Assembly: GCA_020161505.1 (NCBI GenBank)
Contig: JAIUNY010000024.1
Coordinates: 1 to 47,492, forward strand
Reading direction: 5' to 3'
DNA from: Armatimonadota bacterium
GTDB lineage: Bacteria; Armatimonadota; Fimbriimonadia; Fimbriimonadales; Fimbriimonadaceae
Length of the DNA stretch: 47,492 nt
Below, one piece after another: positions 14,237-21,978 of this stretch (positions are counted from its first letter, which is position 1; every line of letters starts with the position of its first letter). The notes under the pieces were generated by a model that ran no database searches, was not told the DNA's origin, and worked only from the letters and a program-made list of their open reading frames with translations. The position numbers and the translations under genes were made by a program.

Positions 14237-15847
14237 TTACCGCGTGACCTCAGTGGTCGTGTGAGGCAGGTGACCAAACAGCGACTTACGGATGTTCTTC
14301 AACCCCGGACGATGGAGTTCAATGTCGCGCTGGTAGAAGATCGGAATCCAGACGGCCTCGGAAAGGGCAATGTCTTCGGCTTGAGCATAGAGCGGAAGCC
14401 GCTCATCCATGCTCAGGAGTCGATCTGCCTTTGCGCAGAGGGCATCGTATTCTGGGTTGGACCAACCGAACTTGTTTTCCGGGCCGTTGGTGGTGAGCAT
14501 GTGGCTCAGGAAGTTTTGGGGATCCAAGAAGTCCGCTGACCATCGCATGTGATAGAACACCTGCTTTTTGTTGTTGTAGTCTTCCAGATACTTGCCCCAC
14601 TCTTGGGGGCTCACGCGCACGTCCACGCCCAGATTCGACTTGATCTGGCCGGCCACGGCTTCGGCAACGAGCTTGATGTCCGGATAGCCCTCTCGGTGCG
14701 TCATGCTGAGCGGAGGCAGTCCCTTGCCGCCCGGGAATCCAGCTTCAGCCAGCAGAGCTTTGGCCTTTTCGACGTTGTATTCCGGAGCCGCACCCTTGTC
14801 GCGGTGACCAGGGATCCCCGGAGGCAGGATGGTGTAGGCAGGAGTGTTGATGCCGCCCATCAGCTCGTTGACAATCGTGTCTCGATCAATCGCCATGGCG
14901 AAGGCTTGGCGAACGCGCTTGTCCTTAAAGGGGGCGTACTCCAGTTGGCTCATGCCGATGTACCAAATCGCCGCGCGCTCGAGCTTGACCACGTGATCCT
15001 TGATCTCGGGGTTGTCGAGGACACCCTTGAGGTCTTGGCGCTGAAGTTGGATCATGTCCACTTCCCCGCTCAGATACAGGTTCAGGCGAGTGTTGGCATC
15101 CAGGACGACGGGGCGCTCGATCGTTTCGAGCTTCGGTGCACCGCCCCAGTAATCATCGTTTCGGCTCAGGACGGCCAGTTGCTTATCCTGCCATTCCTTC
15201 ATCTTGAAGGGGCCCGTGCCGATCATTTCGGCCGCACTGGAAATCTGCTTGCCGCTGGGAGCGATTTCCTTCGGAACCGCCGCCGCGACCAGGTAGGTCA
15301 GCTTGCCAAGGAAGTACGGCGTAACATCGTTCAGCGTGATCGAGACGGTCTTGTCGTCGATGACCTTGATGCCTTCGATGCTCGTCGCACGGCCTTGAAC
15401 CATGTCGCTCAAGCCCTTGATGTCGCTGAGATAAGCCTCGATCGTCGGGGAGGCCATCTTCGGGTCGGCGGCGCGCTCGATGCTCCACTTGATATCTTCC
15501 GCCGTGACGGCTCGACCGTTGTGGAACTTGGCGTCGCGCAGCTTGAAGGTGTACGTCTTGCCGTCGGGCGAGACTTCCCAGCTTTCCGCGAGGAGGCCAA
15601 CAACTTCGTTGTTCGGGCCCCAGCCCACCAGGCCTTCGTAGACCTGAATCAGAAGGTCGAGGGTATCGCCGTCCTGCACCGTGGCAGGGTCGAGGCTGGT
15701 CGGGTTATTCGGGATCGGATAGCGCAAGACATTCGCGGCAACTTTGCCCGATTTCTCGCTAAAGCCGCCCGAGTTGCAACCAGCCAAAAACGCCACGGAG
15801 AGAAGGCCGAGGGCCAGCCCGCCGAGCAGGAGCCGAGATCGCTTCAT
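14237..15847 (-). CDS. Family 5 solute-binding lipoprotein (OppA/DppA type)
   Basis: A 536-residue ABC-transporter substrate-binding protein of the peptide/nickel class (SBP_bac_5). The start at 15847 gives a lipoprotein signal, MKRSRLLLGGLALGLLSV then AFLAGC with lipidated Cys24. Characteristic motifs are LRYPIPNNPTSLDPATVQDGD, YEGLVGWGPNNEVVGLLAESWEVSPDGKTYTFKLRDAKFHNGRAVTAEDIKWSIERA, AIDRDTIVNELMGG and YNNKKQVFYHMRWSADFLDPQNFL. No permease or ATPase genes are next to it, so it is an orphan binding protein that must use a transporter encoded elsewhere or act as a sensor. It lies 14 bases after recO and just before the AraC-type regulator gene. Confidence 0.93.
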   Translation of the reverse strand: MKRSRLLLGGLALGLLSVAFLAGCNSGGFSEKSGKVAANVLRYPIPNNPTSLDPATVQDGDTLDLLIQVYEGLVGWGPNNEVVGLLAESWEVSPDGKTYTFKLRDAKFHNGRAVTAEDIKWSIERAADPKMASPTIEAYLSDIKGLSDMVQGRATSIEGIKVIDDKTVSITLNDVTPYFLGKLTYLVAAAVPKEIAPSGKQISSAAEMIGTGPFKMKEWQDKQLAVLSRNDDYWGGAPKLETIERPVVLDANTRLNLYLSGEVDMIQLQRQDLKGVLDNPEIKDHVVKLERAAIWYIGMSQLEYAPFKDKRVRQAFAMAIDRDTIVNELMGGINTPAYTILPPGIPGHRDKGAAPEYNVEKAKALLAEAGFPGGKGLPPLSMTHREGYPDIKLVAEAVAGQIKSNLGVDVRVSPQEWGKYLEDYNNKKQVFYHMRWSADFLDPQNFLSHMLTTNGPENKFGWSNPEYDALCAKADRLLSMDERLPLYAQAEDIALSEAVWIPIFYQRDIELHRPGLKNIRKSLFGHLPHTTTEVTR

Positions 15848-15861
15848 GGCGGCTATTTTAC

Positions 15862-16536
15862 TCACGCGCCCGGCTGATCGTGAGGGATAAGACTTTCGAT
15901 CAGCGCTCGGCACGCGGGAAGCGGGCGTTCCAGCAGGAAATCCCAATAGTCGATGACCAGGCAGAGGGCTTCAAATCCTCGATTGAACTTTGCCGGAGGC
16001 GCGGCCAGTGACCCGATTCGAGAAAGACCAATCAGGGCCTCCGCCGAAACCACCGCGCATCCGCCCGGATCATCAATCTGACGCACGATGCCTCCGCTCC
16101 GAAAGTGAAAAGCAGCCGGAGACCAAGTGAGCGGCTCGTCGGAATCGATGGTTTGAGTGAACTGCGCAGCGTGGCCTTCCTCCTCCAGTAGCCGAATCAG
16201 GATCCACGTAAGGGCATTTCCAGGATCCGCGCAGGTTTCAAAGTGGCCGAGAGCCTCCGTGGCGAGATCGAAGTACTCCGGAGCCGGGCTCTCGTAGGGC
16301 AAGGACGTCGCGAGTACCTCGGCAAAAGCGAGCGCGGCGAGCAACCGATCATAGTCACTCCGAATTTTTGGATAGGAGGTCATCGGCGTGACCTGGGTGA
16401 TGAAACGCCGGTGCTTCCCTTCCGCCCAAGCAAACCGAGCGAAGACGAGAGGCTCGCTTGATCCGGCTAGTCGAGAACCTGCCTTTCTCGCCCCCTTGGC
16501 GACGACATCGACTTTGCCAAAATCGCGGGTCAGCAA
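15862..16536 (-). CDS. recO: DNA repair protein RecO (start uncertain)
   Basis: RecO loads RecA on SSB-covered gaps together with RecR. From the TTG at 16536 there are 224 residues: LTRDFGKVDVVAKGARKAGSRLAG (end of the OB-fold), then a helical domain with YDRLLAALAFAEVLATSLP. The family's usual zinc cysteines are not evident. The conserved N-terminus clearly continues upstream in frame, reading DGLVLRRSDSGESDRRLTL directly before TTG-CTG, the first OB-fold strand pair of RecO. Yet between the in-frame TGA (within the preceding gene) and 16536 there is no ATG, GTG or TTG, so the true start must be rare (for example ACG at 16605) or the sequence carries an error. The extended reading overlaps the end of the upstream membrane gene. 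Confidence 0.85.
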   Translation of the reverse strand: MLTRDFGKVDVVAKGARKAGSRLAGSSEPLVFARFAWAEGKHRRFITQVTPMTSYPKIRSDYDRLLAALAFAEVLATSLPYESPAPEYFDLATEALGHFETCADPGNALTWILIRLLEEEGHAAQFTQTIDSDEPLTWSPAAFHFRSGGIVRQIDDPGGCAVVSAEALIGLSRIGSLAAPPAKFNRGFEALCLVIDYWDFLLERPLPACRALIESLIPHDQPGA

Positions 16537-16606
16537 AGTAAGTCGCCGATCCGACTCGCCCGAGTCAGATCGGCGAAGGACGAGCCCGTCTTGCGTGCGA
16601 TCCGTT

Positions 16607-17401
16607 TCAGGCCCCGCCGCGCAAGAGGACTTGCAGCCACTCGTTGACGATGTAGCTCATTCGGTCGATGACGAGTGCGAAGCGCGCCATGACCGTGCTG
16701 CCAAAGATCGCGCCGAAGCCAATCATCAGCATCCAGCGACCAAACGTGTTGATTCCGGTAAGGAACCTGCCCTTGAGGTCGAAGCTGAAGATGAAGTAGC
16801 TGAACGCGCTGACAAACGTGAGCACGAACACGAGGTTCGAGAGCGCTTGAGAGGCGTAGACGTTCTGGGCAATGAGGTTGTTAACCTCTGCCAGCCTGGC
16901 GGCATCCGGGATCGGCACCAATCGACCATCCACAACTTCCAGCGTGGAGGGGCGGGTCAGCGAATCGAACGTCGTCGGGATCACCGGCTTCATCGTCGCA
17001 TAGATCTGCGGCCCCCAGGTGTCCCACCAGATCTGGATTTGCTGCCCCGACCAGAGGCCGAGAATGATTCCGAGCGGAATCTTGCTCATCCAGTTGTGCT
17101 TGCGGTTGAACACCATGTAGCCCATCAGGCCAATGGGGAGCAAAGCCGCGTAGATCCAGTAACCCACCTGCGCTTCTTGCCCGGTTGCCGCATCGGCCGC
17201 GCGACCGAACATTCGAACGAACCAATCGTTGAACAGGGTGTCCTTCCAAGTAGCAACCAGGGTATAGCCCGCGGCCAGACCAAGGAAGATGTGCTCGAAG
17301 AATCGATAGACCTTCGTCTCGCGATAGAGCACGCTGTAGAGGCCAATCGTGGCGATCACGCCAACGGTGATCTTAATCAGGAGATACTGATTCTCGTTCA
17401 T
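16607..17401 (-). CDS. Polytopic membrane protein of the glmU-prs-recO cluster (subunit F)
   Basis: A 264-residue integral membrane protein without a recognised family. It starts MNENQYLLIKITVGVIATIGLYSV and has about six hydrophobic spans (roughly 8-25, 36-50, 80-100, 105-122, 185-210 and 228-248). A soluble loop between spans four and five (about 125-180) contains IWWDTWGPQIYATMKPVIPTTF and EVVDGRLVPIPDAARLAEVNNLIAQN. ETKVYRFFEHIFLGLAAGYT near the N-terminus is strikingly polar for a membrane segment. It begins one base after the stop of the gene at 17403 and precedes recO. Probably one subunit of the multi-protein membrane assembly encoded by this block. Confidence 0.85.
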   Translation of the reverse strand: MNENQYLLIKITVGVIATIGLYSVLYRETKVYRFFEHIFLGLAAGYTLVATWKDTLFNDWFVRMFGRAADAATGQEAQVGYWIYAALLPIGLMGYMVFNRKHNWMSKIPLGIILGLWSGQQIQIWWDTWGPQIYATMKPVIPTTFDSLTRPSTLEVVDGRLVPIPDAARLAEVNNLIAQNVYASQALSNLVFVLTFVSAFSYFIFSFDLKGRFLTGINTFGRWMLMIGFGAIFGSTVMARFALVIDRMSYIVNEWLQVLLRGGA

Positions 17402-17402
17402 C

Positions 17403-18359
17403 TTAAGCCTCTTCTCCTTGGCGACGTCGGGCCATGAACATGGAGACGTTGCCCATCACAACGGCAAGGATGAGCAGGACGAGCGCCACGTGAAGCGTTC
17501 CGTAGTACTGCTGACCACGAGCAAGGGTCTTTCCTTCCGTGACCGGCGGAACTTCGGCTCCATTGTTGCCATCCCATTCCACCTTCGCCTTGCCTTCGCC
17601 GCCGGGTTTGACGTTGATGCCATTGGCCATCATGTACTCAACGTCGTAGACTCCCTTCAACCCAATTGCCACGCCCTTGAGCTGGCCCGATTGGTAGAAC
17701 GGCAGAACGCCCGGGCCGACAACGCCGGTGACCAAGCCCATGATTGGGACGCGCTTGGCCAGTCGCTGGATCGCGACATCAATCGAAGCCGAGGCCGTAA
17801 CGACGATCATCATTCCAGCGTCTTCGATTTTCTTGACGTTGCCCAAAACGGGGGTGGCGAAGATATCGACTTCGCGACCATCCACCCGAGCCTTGCGGCC
17901 TTTCCAGGCTTCGCGCAAGTTGTTGCCCATGTTGGTGTTGGTGGCTTCGGCGTTCGGGAAGTAGCCAAGATCGAGGTAATCCACCCCGGCCTTGTAAACC
18001 CTGAGTCCCTGACCCTCGCGCTCCTTATTGATGCGCGTGATGACCGTGCGGGCGACCTGAGGTGCCACAGGATCGGCCGCAGAGTAGAACACAAACTTGA
18101 TGTTCTGGCTCATCAGCAGGCGCATGAGGTTTTCAAAGTGCCCCATGCTCTCGCCCCGAGTCGAGTTCGTCCAATCGGACTGGATGAGAACGACCTTCTC
18201 CGGGTTCAGCTTTTTGATTTCCGAGTAGAAGCTCTTGCTGCTCGGATCCGGGTCAACCGGGATCGTGGCCGGGAAGAACAAGCCTCCGCAGACGAAGAAG
18301 ATCAGGATCGCGTACAGAACGCGCCGGTCAACCTTCTGTGCCTTTTCCCAGAAGTTCAT
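17403..18359 (-). CDS. Anchored protein with large extramembrane domain (subunit E)
   Basis: A 318-residue protein with one N-terminal span (VLYAILIFFVCGGLFFPATI, about 14-33), a soluble domain of some 250 residues and a C-terminal span (TLHVALVLLILAVVMGNVSMFM). The soluble part alternates strands and helices: KVVLIQSDWTNSTRGESMGHFENLMRLLM, IKFVFYSAADPVAPQVARTVI, DAGMMIVVTASASIDVAIQRLAK and PIMGLVTGVVGPGVLPFY. This is a Rossmann- or periplasmic-binding-like alpha/beta layout, seemingly of two halves. PVDPDPSSKSFYSEIKKL follows the first span. No enzyme motif is recognised. Its ATG overlaps the upstream stop (ATGA), and only one base separates its stop from the next gene. Confidence 0.85.
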   Translation of the reverse strand: MNFWEKAQKVDRRVLYAILIFFVCGGLFFPATIPVDPDPSSKSFYSEIKKLNPEKVVLIQSDWTNSTRGESMGHFENLMRLLMSQNIKFVFYSAADPVAPQVARTVITRINKEREGQGLRVYKAGVDYLDLGYFPNAEATNTNMGNNLREAWKGRKARVDGREVDIFATPVLGNVKKIEDAGMMIVVTASASIDVAIQRLAKRVPIMGLVTGVVGPGVLPFYQSGQLKGVAIGLKGVYDVEYMMANGINVKPGGEGKAKVEWDGNNGAEVPPVTEGKTLARGQQYYGTLHVALVLLILAVVMGNVSMFMARRRQGEEA

Positions 18360-19285
18360 GCCGACACCCCACCGCGCTCAAGTCCAAGCCAGAGTCGAAG
18401 GCCCATCGCAAGGGCTCCGAGTCCGACGCCAAAGTCGATTGCACGAATCGCAGGAATCTGCATGTTGGATCTCAGCCAGTTCGCCATTTCGGTCAGCTTG
18501 AAGTTGAGAAGGAACGTGTTGCCGGTTTGAGCCGCCAGCCCATCAATCGCGTTGCCCCAGACGAAGGTGAGCGCGCCCATCAGGTTCAGCATCAAGATCA
18601 GCGCGGAGGCCATCATGACGGTCGCTTCCACGCTGCGAATTCTGAAGGCGCGGAACGCTGCACTCAAGATGAAGAAGGCGATCATCGAGAACATCGCCGC
18701 ATCCATTTGCTGATAGATGCCCTCGAACAACAGATCGTTGGCGCGGTTGAAGAAGCCCCAGTTCACCGGGTCGTTGAGGAGACCCTGGGGATCTTGGAAG
18801 GTGCGCGTTGTCCAGTCGCCAAAACCAACCGTGGCCATGGTGATGAAACAGACGATCAACACCATCGAGAACCCGTAGTTCTCCGCCTTTCGCTTGATTT
18901 TCATCGAGTGAACGCGGAGCAAGGAGAAGATTCCCACACCGAGCAGAAAGCCCTGCAAGATGTTGGTCAGCTTTCCGACCGGGTCAATCGCCGCGTTGAT
19001 CAGGAAGCCAACTTGCTCACCTGGATTCGGAAGCTGAGTCGCGACGTCCATTGCGATCGGCTTCGGCCACAGGTACGCAAGCACGTAGGGCAAACCTGCC
19101 AGGAACGTAAAGGTCACCACCACCCAGCGCCGCAAGTGACTCGGCACCATCGAGAGAAGGAACAAAATCCCGAAGCCGAGGAGCAAGCCAACACCCAACC
19201 AGATGTAAAGATCGGTGGAGCCTGGCATCTTGCGCCAGAAGTTTTCTGTGGTTTGGGCTAACGGAAGCCACTGAGTTAGATTCAT
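18356..19285 (-). CDS. Polytopic membrane protein (subunit D)
   Basis: A 309-residue membrane protein with about seven hydrophobic spans: LYIWLGVGLLLGFGILFLLSM, WVVVTFTFLAGLPYVLAYLW, LQGFLLGVGIFSLL, SMVLIVCFITMATVGFGDW, MDAAMFSMIAFFILSAAFRAF, ATVMMASALILMLNLMGALTFVWG and a weaker C-terminal one (IDFGVGLGALAMGLRLWLGL). A VGFGDW after the fourth span recalls a potassium-channel selectivity sequence, but the rest does not fit a channel, so I read it as coincidence. Between genes of the same block it overlaps both neighbours by four bases (ATGA). Function unknown. Confidence 0.85.
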   Translation of the reverse strand: MNLTQWLPLAQTTENFWRKMPGSTDLYIWLGVGLLLGFGILFLLSMVPSHLRRWVVVTFTFLAGLPYVLAYLWPKPIAMDVATQLPNPGEQVGFLINAAIDPVGKLTNILQGFLLGVGIFSLLRVHSMKIKRKAENYGFSMVLIVCFITMATVGFGDWTTRTFQDPQGLLNDPVNWGFFNRANDLLFEGIYQQMDAAMFSMIAFFILSAAFRAFRIRSVEATVMMASALILMLNLMGALTFVWGNAIDGLAAQTGNTFLLNFKLTEMANWLRSNMQIPAIRAIDFGVGLGALAMGLRLWLGLERGGVSA

Positions 19286-20247
19286 TCGCCTTCACCTTCT
19301 GCCGCGGCGCCTTCCACCGGCTTGTCTTCGCGCTCCACTTCTGTCCAGGCCTTAGGAATGCAAGGATTGAAAATCTGATGCATGAATGTGTCCTTGGTGG
19401 CCTTCTTGACAGGGCCGGTCTGACCTTCCGCTGGAGTTGCCTGCTCCCAGACGCATCCATTTTCTCCGTCAACGCGAACCATTGTCGCGGCCTGACCTCG
19501 CTCAATCGAGCCCATCAGGGTTCCGACGAGCACAAGCCCCGCGACCGTCATCTTCGCCCAGTCCTGACCCACGAGTGATCCGACAAGCACGGGCTGTCGA
19601 GTGAGATAAGCAGACGCTGCGTAGAACTCGTCACCGATGAGAACGTAGTCGCAGGCGGCGATAAAGAACGGGGTCTGGGTCGACTGGGTCGAACCTGCCA
19701 CCTGAATCGCGCCCACCGCGTTCGAGGTCTCCGCAAAGATCAAAGACTCGGCGAAGAACGCGCCGAGAAGGAACGTCGCCGCCACCTTCTCGCGGTGGAT
19801 GATGCCACTGACGCCAGCCGCGAACGCGAACTGCTGGTCAGAAACGAACTGAACTGTTTCCGCCCCGAACTTGTCCGTTTGTCCGGCTTGCTGATACACG
19901 TCACGAATGACCTCCTGAGCCACCGCAAACACCGGAGCGTTGGCGCAGCAGATCCGAACCGGGGTGGCAAAGGTTGCCGCCGTCTTGGTGACCTGAGCAA
20001 AAATGTTGATCGCCTGAACCGAGATCGCGTCCAGAGCGCCGATGCCGGGAACCATCAACACCGGTCTACCCATCTCGGTCGCCCGACCGATTGCGTCGTC
20101 AATCGCATTCAGACCAGCGATCCGGCGAATGAAGAGGTTCTTGGCCCCTTTGTTCGCCCGGTAGATGTTAAAGAGGATGAAGAAGACGACGAGTAAGGTA
20201 AACGCCGTCCCTATCCAGCCCGAGTCGAGATACTGTTCTCCTGACAT
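19282..20247 (-). CDS. DUF6754-type membrane protein (subunit C)
   Basis: A 321-residue protein that I match from memory to the DUF6754 family, known from environmental and thermophilic phyla and without assigned function. It has a short N-terminal span (WIGTAFTLLVVFFILFNIYRAN), the strongly conserved RRIAGLNAIDDAIGRATEMGRPVLMVPGIG, an alpha/beta domain (QFVSDQQFAFAAGVSGIIHREKVAATFLLGAFFAESLIFAE; GAIQVAGSTQSTQTPFFIAACDYVLIGDEFYAASAYL; LVGSLVGQDWAKM) and a second span near 232-250 followed by an acidic tail. The EMGRPVLMVPG and GSLVGQDW loops look like ligand-contact sites. It starts three bases after the preceding stop. Best marker gene for this cluster. Confidence 0.85.
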   Translation of the reverse strand: MSGEQYLDSGWIGTAFTLLVVFFILFNIYRANKGAKNLFIRRIAGLNAIDDAIGRATEMGRPVLMVPGIGALDAISVQAINIFAQVTKTAATFATPVRICCANAPVFAVAQEVIRDVYQQAGQTDKFGAETVQFVSDQQFAFAAGVSGIIHREKVAATFLLGAFFAESLIFAETSNAVGAIQVAGSTQSTQTPFFIAACDYVLIGDEFYAASAYLTRQPVLVGSLVGQDWAKMTVAGLVLVGTLMGSIERGQAATMVRVDGENGCVWEQATPAEGQTGPVKKATKDTFMHQIFNPCIPKAWTEVEREDKPVEGAAAEGEGE

Positions 20248-20250
20248 AAG

Positions 20251-20586
20251 TTATGCTCCCGCGCTCTGCGCGAGATTCTCCGCATCATCGCCCCCAGGGC
20301 GCTTCGGCGGAGTGGGATCTTCCAGTGCGAGGATCAGACGTTCCAAAGACTCCCGACGACTCAGAAGCCGACTGAAATCTCGCACTTGGTTTGCCCCAAG
20401 AAATGGTGCCAAAAACGGTGACCCCACGATCATCGCTTGACTGGCCACCCCCGAAACGGGCTTGTGAAGCTCCAAGAAAAACACCGTGGGAACCTCAAGC
20501 TTTCGGCGCTTGATCTCCCAGGTCACTTTCTCTATGAGCTTCGTCTCCTCCTCGGGAGTCAGCTGTTCCGTCCAAAGTTCGTCCAT
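20251..20586 (-). CDS. Short membrane-associated protein (subunit B)
   Basis: A 111-residue protein of unknown function. A charged N-terminal helix (TPEEETKLIEKVTWEIKRRKLE) is followed by a semi-hydrophobic hairpin-like stretch with VPTVFFLELHKPVSGVASQAMIVGSPFLAPFLGANQVRDFSRLLSRRESLERLILALED. Its many small residues and glycines suggest a re-entrant or membrane-peripheral element. The charged C-terminal tail (PPKRPGGDDAENLAQ) follows. The first 92 bases overlap the end of the upstream gene in another frame. Position and tight spacing to the DUF6754 gene argue that it belongs to the same complex. Confidence 0.75.
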   Translation of the reverse strand: MDELWTEQLTPEEETKLIEKVTWEIKRRKLEVPTVFFLELHKPVSGVASQAMIVGSPFLAPFLGANQVRDFSRLLSRRESLERLILALEDPTPPKRPGGDDAENLAQSAGA

Positions 20587-21016
20587 CGCGTTGGGTTAGT
20601 TCGGCTATTTTGACCAATACAGCGTCTTCGTTGCCAGAGAATCGGAGCAGGACTCCCCGGAAAGCGTCTAATCGACTCGGACTTTCGAGCGGGGACAGTC
20701 GGATTCCGCCCTCAACCGGGATGGTTCGCTTTACGTTTTCCCACCTCATCGCCGTCAGGGAGACCCCGATTTTCGAGCTGACCTGCTCCTGATCGATCCG
20801 GTACTTGATGGGAAGAAAGAGTTCTGCCGTCGAAGCGAATACCACGATCGGCCCGAGAAGAATTCCCAAGTAAAACCCTATCGCATAGGCTACAACCGCC
20901 GTGAGAGCGGCAAAAACAATCACAGGCAGACGCTTTTCCGGCATACGGTCGCCCAGCCTGACCTGCCAAACCATCGGCAGATCACTGCTGGGCCTCGAAT
21001 CCGGAAGAGTGCTCAC
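20495..21016 (-). CDS. Membrane protein with PH-like domain (subunit A)
   Basis: A 173-residue protein with two close hydrophobic spans (LPVIVFAALTAVVAYAIGFYLGILLGPIVVFASTAELFLP) followed by a PH-like soluble part (YRIDQEQVSSKIGVSLTAMRWENVKRTIPVEGGIRLSPLESPSRLDAFRGVLLRF). I chose GTG at 21016 because GTGA overlaps the prs stop, a standard coupling; a TTG lies six bases earlier. The last 30 or so residues (RDGRTLDGTADSRGG...) look out-of-family and lie over the start of the next gene, so the functional part may end near LTQ. First gene of the membrane block. Confidence 0.75.
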   Translation of the reverse strand: MSTLPDSRPSSDLPMVWQVRLGDRMPEKRLPVIVFAALTAVVAYAIGFYLGILLGPIVVFASTAELFLPIKYRIDQEQVSSKIGVSLTAMRWENVKRTIPVEGGIRLSPLESPSRLDAFRGVLLRFSGNEDAVLVKIAELTQRDGRTLDGTADSRGGDEAHRESDLGDQAPKA

Positions 21017-21978
21017 CGCCAATCGTTGAAAAGGGTGCTGACCGACTCGTTCAAGTGAATCCGTCGGATCGCTTCACCGAGAAGCGGAGCGATCGGCAAA
21101 ACGGTGAGTTTCGGGAATTCCTTCACGCTGCCGATGGGGATTGTGTCCATCGTGACGACCTTGCTGACCACAGAATCTTGCAGACGCTGGCTCGCGTTCC
21201 CGCTCAAAACCGGGTGGGTGCAGCAGCAGATCACCTCAGTGGCTCCCCGCTTCATCAGCGCCTCCGCGCCCATGATGATCGAGCCGCCCGTGTCGATCAT
21301 GTCGTCGATCATGATGCAGCGCTTGCCCGTCACGTCGCCGATGATTTCGACGATATCCACCTTGTTGGGTTCAGGTCGTCGCTTGGCAATGATCGCAATC
21401 GGAGCCTTGAGCATTTCCGCCAGCGATCGTGCGCGAGCCACCCCGGCGACATCCGGGCTGACCACGACAATGTCTTCTTGGTCGGCATAGCCCTCGTCCA
21501 CGAAATATCGACCGATGATCGGGCCGCCATAGAGATGATCGACCGGGACTTCAAAGAAACCTTGGATTTGTTCGGCGTGAAGGTCGACCGCCACAACCCG
21601 GTGAGCCCCCGCGCGGGCGATGAGATCCGCAATCAGGCGAGCGGTGACTGGCTCGCGAGGCTTAATCTTCTTATCCTGGCGGGCGTAGCCGTAATACGGA
21701 ATCACCACGGTGAGACGGCGGGCACTCGCTCGGCGGAACGCGTCGAGCATGATCAAGAGCTCCATCACGGAGTCATTGACCGGCGAACAGGTCGGCTGGA
21801 GGATGAAGACGTCGTTCCCACGAGCGCTTTCGTCCACCATCAGCCGGATTTCGCCATCGGAGAACTTGGTGGAGGTCAATCGCCCAAGTTCAATGCCGAG
21901 ATATTCGGCGACCTTCATGCCGAGCTCTTTGTGAGCATTCCCGGCGAACAGTTTCATTCCCACCATTTCTTGATTCAT
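21013..21978 (-). CDS. prs: Ribose-phosphate pyrophosphokinase (PRPP synthetase)
   Basis: Prs makes phosphoribosyl pyrophosphate from ribose 5-phosphate and ATP, feeding purine, pyrimidine, His, Trp and NAD synthesis. Motifs: MKLFAGNAHKELGMKVAEYLG, TKFSDGEIRLMVDESARGNDVF, VVIPYYGYARQDKKIKPREPVTARLIADLI, the VAVDLHAEQIQGFFEVPVDHLYG loop and the PRPP-binding loop CIMIDDMIDTGGSI. About 321 residues from the ATG at 21978, whose ATGA overlaps the glmU stop; a downstream ATG at 21957 (MKLF) would also fit. Its stop overlaps the next start by GTGA. The order glmU-prs is widespread. Confidence 0.97.
   Translation of the reverse strand: MNQEMVGMKLFAGNAHKELGMKVAEYLGIELGRLTSTKFSDGEIRLMVDESARGNDVFILQPTCSPVNDSVMELLIMLDAFRRASARRLTVVIPYYGYARQDKKIKPREPVTARLIADLIARAGAHRVVAVDLHAEQIQGFFEVPVDHLYGGPIIGRYFVDEGYADQEDIVVVSPDVAGVARARSLAEMLKAPIAIIAKRRPEPNKVDIVEIIGDVTGKRCIMIDDMIDTGGSIIMGAEALMKRGATEVICCCTHPVLSGNASQRLQDSVVSKVVTMDTIPIGSVKEFPKLTVLPIAPLLGEAIRRIHLNESVSTLFNDWR

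Noticed and set aside
16388-17437. Long plus-strand frame (349 codons) across recO and the membrane gene
   Set aside because: It is antisense to genes with clear protein patterns; its product is Arg/Asp/His-rich, as expected from reverse reading of GC-rich coding sequence.
18356-19285. VGFGDW in subunit D as a potassium-channel filter
   Set aside because: No pore helix or second filter context and too many spans; taken as chance.
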